From the NCBI GenBank assembly GCA_010093705.1, contig MU006094.1, positions 409,550 through 473,549 on the forward strand: a stretch of DNA of 64,000 nucleotides, written 5' to 3'. Each line of letters opens with the position of its first letter. Within the stretch, counting starts at the first letter, position 1. The notes below the pieces were generated by a model, which searched no databases, was not told the origin of the DNA, and worked only from the letters and a program-made list of their open reading frames with translations. The stretch is from Patellaria atrata CBS 101060 (taxonomy: Eukaryota; Ascomycota; Dothideomycetes; Patellariales; Patellariaceae). Positions 53,550 through 64,000 of this stretch are shown here, one piece after another. The position numbers and the translations under genes were made by a program.

Positions 53550-54833
53550 CTACGTGGAGACATCTACGTCGCGAGGTAGTTCAACCCTGACCCCGTCCTC
53601 CCAGTAGACCACCCCATCCATAATCCTACGTGCAGTCCTAAGCACAGTCACGGTCTTAACACCCCCCTCCCCATCCGACACCGCATCAACCCGGATCATG
53701 CCACTCGGATGCCCTAACGTGACTATTCCCTCCATGACCCGCTCCTCAGCCAATAGTTCCGCGACCACTGTCCCCGGGACCTGTGCCGCAGCAGCCGTGC
53801 ACAGCGCGCCGGTGAGCGGGATCGCGCGATGAGGTTGTCCGTCCGAGACGAAGCGCACAACCAGATCGACCGACGAAGCGGGGAGCGTCTCACCGGAGAG
53901 CGTGGTATGCTCTTCCGGTTTCGAGACCATGGCGATCTTGGGCTGGGATCTGTAGGGCGTCCCGTCCGCTTGTAACAACCCCATAGCCTCGGCTCCCTGT
54001 CGACGGAGGTGCTCGAGCTCGTTCAGGACTGAGGGCATCTCGATGAGGGTGTTGGGGAGGATTGGCCCTGGGATTCCGAGGGAGGAGGCCTGGATGAAGA
54101 TACTCGGGTTCGTGGCGTCGATGCAGGAGACGCAGTGGTTGGAGAATACGTCCATGGGGTTACCGGTAGGTAGGAGCTTTCCGGTTTTAGCGCCGCCGGG
54201 GCGGAGGAAGTGGAGGGTTACTTTGGCCGCGGTGCCTGGGACGCCGGAGATGGATACTGGCTCGGTATCCGCGGGAAGGGAAGTCCCGTCGGCCACGGGG
54301 AAGATACTGTGGATTATAACACCAGTATTCGTATTATGTATCCTCACAGTCACTTCTCTTTTGGAAGAATAATCAATGCTGTCCCCTAGCATCCGTTTAT
54401 CGTATGCATACGGGCCGACAGCTGCGCTCATATTCCCGCAGTTTCCGCTCGTGTCGAGCTCGGGGGTATCGATTCCTACGCCTATGAAGGTGTAATCAAT
54501 GTCTGCGTCTTTGCGCGCGCTGGGGGAGACCAGACATATCTTTGAAAGACTGGATATACCTGCTCCGAGACCGTCGAGCTGCCGTCCGTATGGGTCAGGG
54601 CCCCCGAGTACGTGGCGGAAGATGCGCGGCCATTGGGATTCGTCTGCGGGCAGATCGTTAGGCTGGAAGATTACACCGCGAGAAGTACCGCCGCGATAGT
54701 AGGATGCCGCGGCGGCGTGTTGTTTGTGCCTAGTTTGGCGGTGTCGTAACGTTGTGGAAGGGAGTCTCGTCGGTCCATGTGATCGTACGGGAGTGTATGT
54801 AATTCTCAGGCTCCTTATTAGCAACCGTGACAT
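53550..54833 (-). CDS. PrpF-family protein (methylaconitate isomerase-like), probably mitochondrial
   Basis: PrpF family (DAP-epimerase-like fold). Bacterial PrpF isomerises 2-methylaconitate beside AcnD in the methylcitrate cycle; fungal members are poorly studied. Single exon, 427 aa. The first ~40 aa (MSRLLIRSLRITYTPVRSHG ...) are Arg/Ser/Thr-rich and acid-free, a good matrix presequence. Then SYYRGGTSRGVIFQPNDLP (N-lobe), GGPDPYGRQLDGLGAGISSL, and SGNCGNMSAAVGPYA, which contains the active-site-region Cys-Gly. C-lobe: NPSIFIQASSLGIPG, LPNTLIEMPS, RAIPLTGALCTAAAAQVPGT, GHPSGMIRVDA. Length and motifs are complete, so an active isomerase of small carboxylic acids is likely; the substrate is uncertain. 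Confidence 0.9.
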   Translation of the reverse strand: MSRLLIRSLRITYTPVRSHGPTRLPSTTLRHRQTRHKQHAAAASYYRGGTSRGVIFQPNDLPADESQWPRIFRHVLGGPDPYGRQLDGLGAGISSLSKICLVSPSARKDADIDYTFIGVGIDTPELDTSGNCGNMSAAVGPYAYDKRMLGDSIDYSSKREVTVRIHNTNTGVIIHSIFPVADGTSLPADTEPVSISGVPGTAAKVTLHFLRPGGAKTGKLLPTGNPMDVFSNHCVSCIDATNPSIFIQASSLGIPGPILPNTLIEMPSVLNELEHLRRQGAEAMGLLQADGTPYRSQPKIAMVSKPEEHTTLSGETLPASSVDLVVRFVSDGQPHRAIPLTGALCTAAAAQVPGTVVAELLAEERVMEGIVTLGHPSGMIRVDAVSDGEGGVKTVTVLRTARRIMDGVVYWEDGVRVELPRDVDVST

Positions 54834-55095
54834 TCTGAAACCACTTCATAATCTCCATTGTCCCGTCCGCGCGACGATTATGACTATCCCATGGTTCTTG
54901 TGGTATATACAAAGTAGCAATGCCGAACATTCCCGAAGGGTATTCTCATTGCTCGGGAGTCGGGACGAGAAGAAGCTTTGACCATCAGCAGTGATGTCCG
55001 AGTGTCGCATGCAACGATTTTTTGCCTGGCAACACACTCTCCCATCATCGCCGCATCACCCGGTTTGCTATATTCTCTCATCCATAGTTCCCACA

Positions 55096-55957
55096 ATGAT
55101 TCAGAGAAACCTATTACGCCAATCGAGAGCTCTCAGCTCCAGCTTTTCCGCTCGACCTTCCTCAACACCTTTCCTCAGACAACCCTCCTATTTCCGAGCA
55201 TCAATACCCAGGGCTTCGACGGGAAGGATAACATCGAGATGGTACTCCGAAGCCGCCGAGTCAAAGAAAGAGGAGACACCTCCCACAGAGACAAAAGAGA
55301 GCGAACCCCCCACACCAGCAGAAGACCCCTTAAAAAAAGAGCTCGAAGCAAAGACCAAAGAGATAATAGACCTTAAAGTACCCCAATCCCCCGATCTGCA
55401 AAACTCACACCCAACCCTCTAACCCCCAAATCCAGGACAAATACCTCCGCTCGATCGCCGACTTCCGGAACCTTCAAACCCGCACGCAGCGCGAAATCCA
55501 AGCCGCCAAAGACTTCGCCCTGCAGCGCTTCAGCGCCGACCTGATCGAATCCGTCGACAACCTGGACCGGGCCCTCTCGACCGTCGCGCCCGCCGTCCTC
55601 ACCGCCCCCGACGCCAACAAAGACCTCATAGCGCTGCACGACGGGCTCAAAATGACGGACCGGATCCTGATGCAGACGCTGAAGAAACATGGGTTGGAAC
55701 GCTTCGATCCCAGCGAGAAGGGCGACAAGTTCGATCCGAACGTGCACGAGGCCGTGTTCATGACGCCGCAGGAGGGAAAGGAGGACGGGACCTGCTTTTT
55801 CACGCAGCAGAAAGGGTTTTTGCTCAATGGGCGCGTTGTTAGGGTGAGTTCACCGTTTCCTTGATGTGAGGGGGGGTCTCTGCTTCGTGGGTGTGTTGGG
55901 CAGATAACTAACGGTTTCGTGCAGGCGGCTAAGGTCGGCGTGGTCAAGAACTCGTAA
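55096..55957 (+). CDS. MGE1: Mitochondrial GrpE (Mge1) nucleotide exchange factor
   Basis: Exchange factor of matrix Hsp70 (Ssc1), needed for protein import and Fe-S biogenesis. Exons 55096-55377, 55436-55843 and 55925-55957 give 240 aa. Presequence MIQRNLLRQSRALSSSFSAR followed by SRWYSEAAE. An acidic linker leads to the long GrpE dimer helix (KKELEAKTKEIIDLK|DKYLRSIADFRNLQTRTQRE), then FALQRFSADLIESVDNLDRAL and the beta domain GDKFDPNVHEAVFMTP, ending GFLLNGRVVRAAKVGVVKNS. The last exon has only 11 codons. The first intron has a GTACCC donor. Shares a 262-bp divergent promoter with PrpF. Confidence 0.95.
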
Positions 55958-56484
55958 CCTCGTGGTTACCGTTCTAGGTTCACGACATGGCATTTATTGG
56001 AATTTTCCCATGTGGTATAGATGGAAAGACACATTCTCCACTTTGTATAAACAGTTTCATTATTCTGTGCTTAGCGCCACGGATAGCATCTAAGGTAGCG
56101 AACGTTCATCGCACCGAAAATTCTGGCGTCGGTTTGTATATATCCTCCTCTCTCCTTGACACGAAAAAGGCTTCGCGGCTTGGGTTTTGTAAAAAGATGC
56201 GGATATGATCCGGCTATATAATCTTTATATCAAGCAAAAAGAAAGTATAGCCACCATGCACCAATTCTCAGACATCCTCTATAACTTTCCCCGCGCAGAT
56301 TTTTCTCTTCCGGTATGAATGTAGTGCATAAGACCAGCCGAACCCCTAAAGCGCCTTCGTGACGCCAGAATATTTTCCCATGATGGTACAATACCTCGAC
56401 ACCTGCTGATGAAAAGAAAAAAAAAAGAAAAAAAAAAGGGGGGGAGATGCCTCCAACTCCACTAATGCCCATCCTCCTCAAAAA
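55958..56484. other. Convergent 3' intergenic
   Basis: 527 bp between MGE1 and RPB3. A purine-rich aaagaaaaaaaaaagaaaaaaaaaggggggg tract spans about 56412-56445. No gene seen. Confidence 0.5.
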
Positions 56485-57605
56485 TCACCATCCCGCCCCA
56501 CTGTTCCCGTAAGGCGTAGCACCATACGGCGTCGTGCCACCTCCCCACGCACTCGCATTCCCAGTTCCGACTCCAAACGGCGTCGTGTATCCCCCATCGG
56601 CTCCATATGCAGTTCCGGGGGGCGGACCGTCCGGACTGCGTGCTCCGTCGCCGTAATCGCCGTTGCGCTCGTCGCCGCCGGCTAGCTCTTGAATGACGGC
56701 GGCGAGCTTTTGCTGGAGAACTTTGATGCCCTGCTGCATTATGACGTCCGGGGGCAGGCCGCCGACGGTCTCGACGTTGAAGTAGAAGACGTCGGGTTGG
56801 GCGTCGTAGTTAAAGGGTTCGCCTTCTTGCAAGGGGTCTTCCCAGTCTGCGTTTTTGGTCGGGGGCCTGTACACTTTAGTTTTTTGGGGTGGAAGCGGGG
56901 TTATGGGATAGAAAGTGCGTACCATTCTTTCTTCGCGTCTTCCTCGAACCACAGGTCCAGATGTCGCAGCTTGTTGTGTGGATCATACTCGAACCCGACG
57001 GCGGCTGTGGGCATCCACTTCGCGTGCTCCTTCGCGATGCCCTTCTTCGCGATGCATTTGACGCGGATCTCCTGGCCCTTGCGAAGCTTGACGATGACGC
57101 AGCCTTCGCCCTTCGCGTCCGTGATGACCGGGTTCCCGACCTGGTCGTTGACCCTGCCCCCGGTGACGACGAGATCGCGCGCGTACACCTTCATCACGTC
57201 GTCGCCTGTACATCGCGCGTGGAGGGTGAGGGTGACGCTGCAGCTCTCGCAGTACTGGTCGCATTCGCAGTCGCGGGTGTAGAGCACATCGTCGACGTCT
57301 TTAGAGTTCAGCGGGATGAGACCGAGGCGGTGGCAGACGAACTCGTCGGCGAGGACGGAAGTGTTGGACTCGACCTCTACCAGATCGATTGCGATGGTGG
57401 GAATTTCGGAGAGGATGACGCGACGGAGGGAGTTTGCGAAGGCGAGGTCGGCGCCCCGGAGGATGAAGTCGACGGCGACGTTGTTGGCCTTGTTAGAATG
57501 TTAGAACGGAGGTTTATACAGATAGCTTGGAGTATAGACCTCTCGTATTGTCACACGAGGACCTAGTTCTTCCGCGCCATCGACGGCGTAGGTGTCGTAG
57601 TCCAT
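56485..57605 (-). CDS. RPB3: RNA polymerase II subunit RPB3
   Basis: Third-largest Pol II subunit, alpha-like, pairs with Rpb11 in assembly. Exons 57605-57540, 57488-56923 and 56866-56485 give 337 aa. MDYDTYAVDGAEELGPRVTI RE joins ANNVAVDFILRGADLAFANS and LRRVILSEIPTIAIDLVEVE. A zinc-binding loop DCECDQYCESCSVTL (four Cys), then KGIAKEHAKWMPTAAVGFEY and DVFYFNVETVGGLPPDVIMQ. The C-terminus is a Gly/Tyr-rich tail (GATPYGNSGAGW), the usual fungal low-complexity extension. The first intron has a rare GTCTAT donor; the protein join ITIRE|ANNV is conserved, so it is kept. Confidence 0.95.
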
Positions 57606-59287
57606 CTTGACAGTTTAGAAATAGCTAGGGAGTGAGCTTTGCGCTCGGGTATACGGTTCTGTAGAACACCAGATTAAGGGCTCAAACGAGAAGCTGTAGG
57701 TAGTAATAGCAGATGAGAACAAAGAGGGGAGGTAAAAAGTGCGGTATGATAGGGTGAGAGGTCATAAAAGTGGTTGTGGTTTAGTATTCAAAAAGTTGAA
57801 AGAAGGTCCATCTGGAATTCAGAAGGTCCGTGCGCTCGTGGTTCCTGGTGCCACATCCTTGTCCCCCCGTACTTCGTGCAAGCTTAAAGCAACTGTACAG
57901 CAAAATATAAACACAATAAGGTGTAAGGTACAAGCGACTATACCATCTCGACTAGATCAACTGTAATCGCATCTTCAACGAAGTGACCACAAGCATGCGA
58001 CCACATTCTCGAATGAACAGAAAGGAGATGCCCAATCCCGATTACTCCAAAACAGAATTGACTTGATATCTCAAGTTAAGAATTAGAGATCAGAAGGATG
58101 TTTAAAATAATTTCAAGCTCAATTTCCTTTCACACATGTTCATCTCATCAAAAAGCCTTTTCTCTTCCCAATGAATCTCCCCCAAGTCACTAGAGGGTCC
58201 ACTCTTCTCCCCACACCAAGGAAAACACACATATCGCTTCTAACATCAAAACACGGGAAACCCGATATGTCATCCAGCCTCCCCTTTCCGAAAGTTTGAC
58301 TCACCAGTCGTTAAGACCAGCATACGAAAAAGCCCAAAAGAAGCAAAGAGGGACACATCCAAGAAATCAGAAACTCAGGGGCAAAGGAAAGGACGTACCT
58401 CTTCTTCCACTACTCCCTCAAACCCACGCTGAGAAGCGAGAAACGAGTATCCCCGACGAGGTCATGCTCTCAACTCCACTTCACGCCAGGACTCACTCAC
58501 ACAGATGACGAATTCGAAAAGTGATAGCGACTAACACCCAAACCCGAAACGACCAGCAGTCGATTTCTATTTCTTAAACCATTCCCTTCCCCCTTTCGCA
58601 GAAGAGGCGTATCATCAACCCGGAAGTAAGGTATACCCCCTCCTCCGTCCCCCAAAGCACCAGCTCAACGTCCGAAAGACTAGAAAGATAAAGGGACAAG
58701 AGAGAACTTTGAGATACAAAGACCAGCCCGAATCTAGAAGGTGAAGTTACTCATACACCTCCGCTTTTGCCCCCCTCCCCCCCTAAAAAAAAAAGGCTTT
58801 ATATACGAGTAAAGAAACCCCCCTTCCCCAATGAAGACTCCTGGAACCCGTGATTAAACAATACGTTAAAGCTACCCGTTCCCATTCCCATCCCCATCCC
58901 CATCCCCATATCCATATCCCTGATAAAAGTAACATCTCCCCCCATCCATCGCCGTCGCTATGCTATACCATGTCTATAACCTTAAACCTATAAAAATCCC
59001 CAAAGCCCAATCCTGCAGACTCCACCGAAAGACATACAGCGCTTGAAGCCCTCCATGATCTAATCAGACAGACGCAAATCGCGCCACCGTACCGCATACC
59101 AGAAATACCGGCTGAAAGAAACGACAAGACTCCTACGAAACTTTTCTGTTGCGAAATCCTAGGAAGCTAAAACCCGCTCCCAATCAAACCTCACAACCAT
59201 TAACGAGCGAGTTCTTCGGCCAATCATACTCCGTTTGTTTCCTAAAATCCATTAGCACAATTCCCTCCACCCCCTCACCAAATGAAC
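57606..59287. other. Intergenic 1.7 kb with C-rich microsatellite
   Basis: No gene supported. It holds the RPB3 promoter at the left, pyrimidine- and A-rich stretches, and a (CCCCAT)n microsatellite at about 58877-58920. Probably long 3' UTR of KRE6 at the right. Confidence 0.5.
58877..58920. repeat. CCCCAT microsatellite
   Basis: About seven imperfect CCCAT/CCCCAT/CCATAT units in a row, visible directly. Confidence 0.8.
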
Positions 59288-61431
59288 TCACCACAACGTC
59301 AAGTTAAAGTTCCGATAAGGCTCCGGATGCCGTCTGATATACTCAGTCGTGGGATAGCCCGGCGGATCACACGTAACCATCTCCTCGCCCTCCTGCTGAT
59401 AAATCCTGATATAATCCACACGCATAGTCGCCGGAAGCGTGGCCGCGATGCCGCTCAAATTGAGCGCCGCGAAGCTATTCGACATGCCGAAATTCGCCAC
59501 GATGGCCATCGGTTCTTCTGGGATGACTCTCTTGCCGATGTTGCCGTTGGGGCCGAGGGCTGAGGCGTAGACGGTCCAGGTGCGCACGTCGCCGACGTAC
59601 CACGCGACGTAGCCGTCGTCCCCGGTTCTGTAGTCGAAGGCGTACTTCTGGTATGCTTTGCCGTCGTACCAGTCGTTGTTCAGGTTCGTGAGGCCCGAGA
59701 GCGCTTGTTGGTAGGGTCCGCCGGCGTAGGAGTTGATGCGAGTTACGGAGTAGTCGTAGACTTCGACTTGTTCTTTCAATATAATTAACACACAATTTCC
59801 GATAATCATGAACTCCAAAACTCACCGTAGTTAGGATGATACCAAACATCGAATGGCGCGACTTGAAGACTTTGCGATGCGCTGCCGATACCGTTTAGAT
59901 TCGGATTGTCCAGAAACTCCACGCTGGCTTCAATAGCATCAATTTCCGGAGCACTTCGAGATTTTCCAGGACTAGGATGGTCTTCGCCCCGGCAAGTACA
60001 GGCAGGGAATCTCATTCCAGGTAGATAACTGATCCCGTCAGTTTGGCTCTGATTATGTGTGATTCCAGCATCACACTCGTCATGGTAACTATACGGCCAC
60101 GTGCCATCGGTGGTCGCGGCATATCCGGGTCGTCCAAGATTCCCCATGGTCCAAAACCCGGGCCAGAATCCGATGGTATCGCCGCGTCCAGGTAGAGATA
60201 TGCTCGCTTCTATGTAGCCTCCTTTGAAACATAGCTTGTTCCACGATTGCAGCATACCGGACCGGTAATTCAGACCGTGGTTTTTGAATGCGTCGAATCT
60301 TATGGTGAGGATTCCATCCTCCGTAGTTATTGCATCTGGATCATACCACTGAAATTTATCAGATTACGATTTCCCAGAGACCAATCAATATAAGGTGCTC
60401 ACCTCCAGATCTTGCGTAACACCATACCAGAAGTCCATACCTTGAAAGTAAGGATCATCGTTATCATAAAAGGTTCTTCCCGGTGTATTGAACTCGTCCG
60501 AGAACTGGCTTCGTCAGCATTGATCCGACGCCTCTTCTCTGCGGGACATACCACAAGTTTCTGCTTTTTCCCATTTGCGCCTTTTCTAGATTTCACATCA
60601 TCTGGCGTGTCTGGATCTATAAGGCCCCGCCGAACGTTTTTCAGTAGAGGTTGCTCTACGTCTATGCATGTCGGATTACCCGAACAAGATTCTCGCACTG
60701 GATCTAGCTTATTTTGAACGAATGAACTAGCAGACCGATTAGCGGAATGCAGTTGAGAAAAGTGGGCGTCTGAATGCGCAAAGACAAACATACAGTACAG
60801 GAAACCCAATGAAAAGCATTAATATCCCGAGTGCGACTAACACCAAACCTCCCAAATTAACCATACCCCTTCCGGTCCATATGTCACAATCTCTATCGTT
60901 GTCATCCGGACCAGGAGTGTGCATATAATCATCTTTCTCAACATCTTCTGGGAAGAGTAATAAACCCGCGGAAGGGATGATATTGTATTTCTCGGACACG
61001 GTCTGTGTATTTAGGTTATCATCTTCACTTCCCGTCCGCGATGGCGCTCTAGAGTCGTCGTAGGGCGAGATGAACGGATTCATACGGCTCTCTGTCCCGT
61101 CTGAACTCCAACTTGATCTTCTGGAGGATAACGGCGACTGTAACGGCGAATTCAAAGGTGAGTCGTCATCTCGAAATCGCCGCGGAGTTCTCGACTTGCC
61201 CGGGGGTAATAGGAGTTCTGCTGATTCGGCGGCTGGAAGGGATCGCGCATAGAGGGGAGTTGGGATGCGTTTGGATGAAGCGGTTCCCGGTCTAGAAGAA
61301 GGTTGCGGAGTCAATTGTCGTGCGGAAGATCTATTGTCTGGACTGTAGTCTACGAGTATATTTTGCGAGCCTGAATTGAGTCTGAGGTGAGGAGGAGCAT
61401 TCCGCCGCGGAGGAGTGTAGGAGGAAGCCAT
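59288..61431 (-). CDS. KRE6: Beta-glucan synthesis-associated protein Kre6/Skn1 (GH16 fold)
   Basis: Type II Golgi/ER membrane protein needed for beta-1,6-glucan of the cell wall. Exons 61431-60794, 60726-60552, 60504-60403, 60348-59826 and 59772-59288 give 640 aa. A Ser/Pro-rich cytoplasmic tail (1-190), one membrane anchor at about 192-213 ([20 protein letters not shown]), then the lumenal SKN1/GH16 domain: [80 protein letters not shown], and EIDAIEA with the catalytic acids E440, D442 and E445. C-terminal [20 protein letters not shown] then [11 protein letters not shown]. Several N-glycosylation sequons. Kre6 and Skn1 are paralogues in yeast; filamentous fungi often have several, so the symbol is by family. 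Confidence 0.93.
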
Positions 61432-62662
61432 AGGGAAGAGGAAATTGGGTGGTGGAAAAAGTATTATCCTCCTGCCAGCTTGTAGATAAGAATCGTTACG
61501 TCGGGATCGATTAGATGCTAAAGTTGCACGAAAACAAGCCAGTATATACGTGACACGAGCTTTGGTTCAGTTTCAATGCGGGTGGAAACGAGGTTCGGGC
61601 GGGATGCAGTGTTGCGGGCGATGTATAGAAACGAGCGAATGCCTTGGAATGAATTCCTAGGGGATGTGATAGTTGTAGAGGGATCGAAAGCAATTCGCCA
61701 AAGCAGGGGAGCAATATCGATGAGCCCTTTGTGCAGAATACTGGGAGCTAGGATTGCGTGGTCAACGTTTTCGAGGAAATAGTACCGACCAGGGAGGATG
61801 AAAATGGGAAGAACGATGGACTGTTGACTGTGGACTAAGAAAGTTACTTCGACACAGGCAACAAAGGGAGAATTACAGTTCAAAATAATCGAACATTGAA
61901 TTCAAGCTTTCAGGTCTGGACAATTGATGATTCCCATGAGCGTAACGGCATTTTCGATCAGTGGCGGCAATTTGTTCGAAAAAAATAAATAAGAGATGCC
62001 ACCGTCTGCCACTGGCTGCAACTCACTACCACTTGCTGCCAGGTACGTCTTGGTCGACTTGGGTAGAGATGGCTAACGTCTTTTCATTCGACGAACCCCT
62101 TGCCTTGGATCTCTTTAGGGAAGGCACGGTGGCGGCAACTTCTTCTCCCCTGCGCTCCTTCCGCCTTATCCCTGACCCAATCCCCTGTCTATTAATATCA
62201 CACAGGTCAAGTAGATCAAGTAGATCACACACCTCATCCATACCCGTACATGCCATCATCCTCGCCTATGTGGTTTTCGTCGATAAAACCACCATTTTTC
62301 CCGGTTTGTAGATTTGGACGCCACTTTCATGCGGGTCAATCAAGTTTTACTTTGGTACCTCGCAGTATGTTATCGAGTATGCGAAGCTGTTTCACTACAG
62401 GTCTCTTTCTGAGGAGAGGTAGAGTGTTATTTGTGGCTACCGAGTTCAGCATGGGAAAGTACGGAAGGACATTATCGTGCTTGCCGAATTGAAGGTAGAT
62501 ACTATACGGTACAGTACCCCCTATAATACCTTACCTCTTACCTAGATCGCGGTGGACTGAGGTGAGGTTTTGGTCACCTTTCCAATTTAGTGATGTTTAA
62601 GCATGTGATCGGTGGCTTGTGGCTTCTTCTTCCCCTTTACGGCTGAGGAAGGAGCCCCACCC

Positions 62663-62698
<36 letters not shown>

Positions 62699-63111
62699 TC
62701 CCCCCAAGACGCTTTGAACACCAATAGATAGTGCACCATGGTACAGGTATGATCCTTCTACCGATTACTGGCGCTACTTGAAGTGAATACCTAGAGATTA
62801 AATTAGGGAGAGTAGAGATTTTACTATCTCTCATGGCGAGAGTTGAGGGGTACTTCCGCATCGACATCCCGAGAGTCGTATATCAAACTGCGTCCCGAAA
62901 AGTGGATATCATACATTCGTAACATTTACACGCGTCCCCGTCTAGCAAGCTCAACCACATTTCCACTCATCGTTCAACTTCCATTATCATAACGACCTGA
63001 ATCACGATAACAGTTGCCGTCTCGGCCAGAGCCAGAAAATCCCGAATACACCTCCATACCCTCCCCCCCCCCCCCCCCCCACAACACCACCACCACCCTC
63101 TCCCCCGTCGT
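61432..63111. other. Intergenic 1.7 kb with long poly-C
   Basis: Left part is the KRE6 promoter. A GTAC motif (atacggtacagtacc) lies at 62504-62518, a 34-base C run at 62664-62697 and an 18-base C run at 63063-63080. Open frames here owe their length to the C runs. No gene supported. Confidence 0.5.
62664..62697. repeat. Poly-C homopolymer, 34 bases
   Basis: Unbroken run of C, following ccccaccca and followed by gtccccc. A second run of 18 C lies at 63063-63080. Confidence 0.9.
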
Positions 63112-63582
63112 CTACGAACTCACAACACCAACCCTAACCCCCACCACAGCCCCCCCACCCTCCTTCAACCCAACAACCCACCAAACCCCCCTCGTCCCCT
63201 CCTCCGCCCAAAAATACCCTAGCTCCTCCTCCCCCTCTCCCCAACCACAACTAACCTCCCTAACCCTCCTCACAACCCCGGAATACTCCCCCCTCGGATC
63301 AAACTCCTCCTTCCCCTTCCTCACGACCTCCTTGCCAACCAGCTCCCCAAACTCCGTCGCCGAGGGCGGATGCTTGCCAGCCCACCTCAGCGCGACGGGC
63401 TCGAACGGCTCGTCCGACTCGGAGGTGTATGTCGCGTCGATGGATTTGAGGGCGGGCGGGACTTCGGTGTCGGTTGCGCGGGCGTTGAGGGTGGGTTTGG
63501 AGGAGGAGGAGGAGGAGGTGTGTGCGGTGCCGGTGTCTTGGTTTGCTTTGTCCAGGAAAGAGGTGTATGCATCGTCGGACAT
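63112..63582 (-). CDS. Conserved fungal hypothetical protein
   Basis: 156 aa from ATG at 63582: MSDDAYTSFLDKANQDTGTA, a Ser run, ALKSIDATYTSESDEPFEPV with ALRWAGKHPPSATEFGELVG, then a Gly/Val/Glu-rich C-terminus ending VVGVRVGVVSS. The N-terminal SDDAYTSFLDKANQDTG block is a recurring start of an unnamed Pezizomycotina family. The frame is open upstream to an ATG at 63912, through TRTLHTSTPT, which resembles a mitochondrial cleavage region, so a longer mitochondrial form (up to 266 aa) is possible. Third-position G/C is very high and the 3' end is close to the poly-C tract. Function unknown. Confidence 0.6.
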   Translation of the reverse strand: MSDDAYTSFLDKANQDTGTAHTSSSSSSKPTLNARATDTEVPPALKSIDATYTSESDEPFEPVALRWAGKHPPSATEFGELVGKEVVRKGKEEFDPRGEYSGVVRRVREVSCGWGEGEEELGYFWAEEGTRGVWWVVGLKEGGGAVVGVRVGVVSS

Positions 63583-64000
63583 TGTGGGGGTGGAAGTGTG
63601 GAGGGTTCGGGTTATGAGAGGGGGTAGTGAGGGGTGGTGCGTGTTGTTTTGGGTATGGTGTCTGAGTGCGGTAGACTGGTGGGTTGGGACTTTTGGCTCG
63701 TTGATTGCGTTTTGGTTGAGTAGATTAGATATTGGAGATATGTGTTTTCGAGTTGAGAGATTCAGGCGGTTTATGCTGTGAGCGTGGAATATATGTTTGT
63801 ATGACATATGGGCTGCGCGTGGTTGTGGTGTGAACGGTTCTGCGTTGATTGGTTGGTGACGGGAAGCTTGAGCGGGCACCACCATCATTACGTCATACCA
63901 CAAGCTCCCCAAACTTACGTTTTCCAGACTCCATTATGATACTTTAGGTCTTTGGCAGTTAAAATCACATTGGTCGATTTGCATGATACGGGCCTTTAGG
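63583..64000. promoter_or_regulatory. Upstream region of the hypothetical gene
   Basis: Open minus frame up to 63912 (possible N-terminal extension), otherwise no feature to the window edge. Confidence 0.35.

Noticed and set aside
62637-62867. Gly-run minus-strand frame
   Set aside because: The Gly run is just the translation of the poly-C homopolymer.
1-64000. CRISPR arrays, phage genes, biosynthetic gene clusters, virus-derived elements
   Set aside because: None seen; the window is eukaryotic and the only clear mobile elements are a DNA transposon and a tRNA-like candidate.

Overview
This is a 64-kb piece of a filamentous ascomycete (Pezizomycotina) nuclear genome. Gene content and protein style best fit Leotiomycetes, but that class is an inference from resemblance. 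The evidence is short GT-AG introns of about 45-75 bp, CT-rich leaders, and fungal-only families: a PTH11-like rhodopsin-domain protein, a DUF4360 secreted protein, Dcl2, Kre6/Skn1, PrpF, and a homeobox plus C2H2 protein. I rebuilt exon structures by hand. For nearly every multi-exon gene the phases close and the product runs full length, so most CDS calls are firm.

Layout. 1-4676: 3' part of EAF3 (+), then a seven-helix rhodopsin-like gene (+). 4677-11342: a gene-poor block of about 6.7 kb with decayed Cys-rich ORFs, a GTAC-palindrome cluster and a 125-bp tandem duplication. 11343-14979: BNA3-type aminotransferase (-) and MGS1/WRNIP1 (+) from one divergent promoter. 15365-20316: homeobox/C2H2 regulator (-) and a membrane-anchored, catalytically altered aspartyl-protease homologue (-). 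21060-24349: a PhzF pseudogene and a complete but dead pogo/Fot1 DNA transposon. 24811-28420: RCC1-like gene (+), a decayed F-box/DUF7730-type gene and an orphan proline-rich exon. 29462-31300: DUF4360 secreted protein (-) and an unidentified minus-strand exon.

31974-50570 is the dense housekeeping half: a peroxisomal ABCD half-transporter, Dicer-like 2, proteasome alpha2, a RING-CH membrane E3 ligase, a coiled-coil protein, an HSPA12-like ATPase, DPH3, frataxin and AP-3 sigma. 51152-52440 holds a decayed short-chain dehydrogenase interrupted by a tRNA-like, SINE-like insertion. 53550-61431 carries PrpF, mitochondrial GrpE (MGE1), RPB3 and KRE6/SKN1. The right end has a 34-base C run, an 18-base C run and a conserved hypothetical gene.

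Working together: there is no biosynthetic cluster. Several neighbours share mitochondrial or iron-sulfur/chaperone themes (frataxin, MGE1, PrpF, possibly BNA3), but they look like independent units, often in divergent pairs (BNA3/MGS1, PRE8/RING-CH, coiled-coil/HSPA12-like, YFH1/APS3, PrpF/MGE1). The liveliest parts are the decayed genes and insertions: four pseudogenes, one DNA transposon and one SINE-like element. I found no virus-derived element and no convincing undescribed defence or mobile system; the nearest to a genome-defence locus is the intact DCL2.
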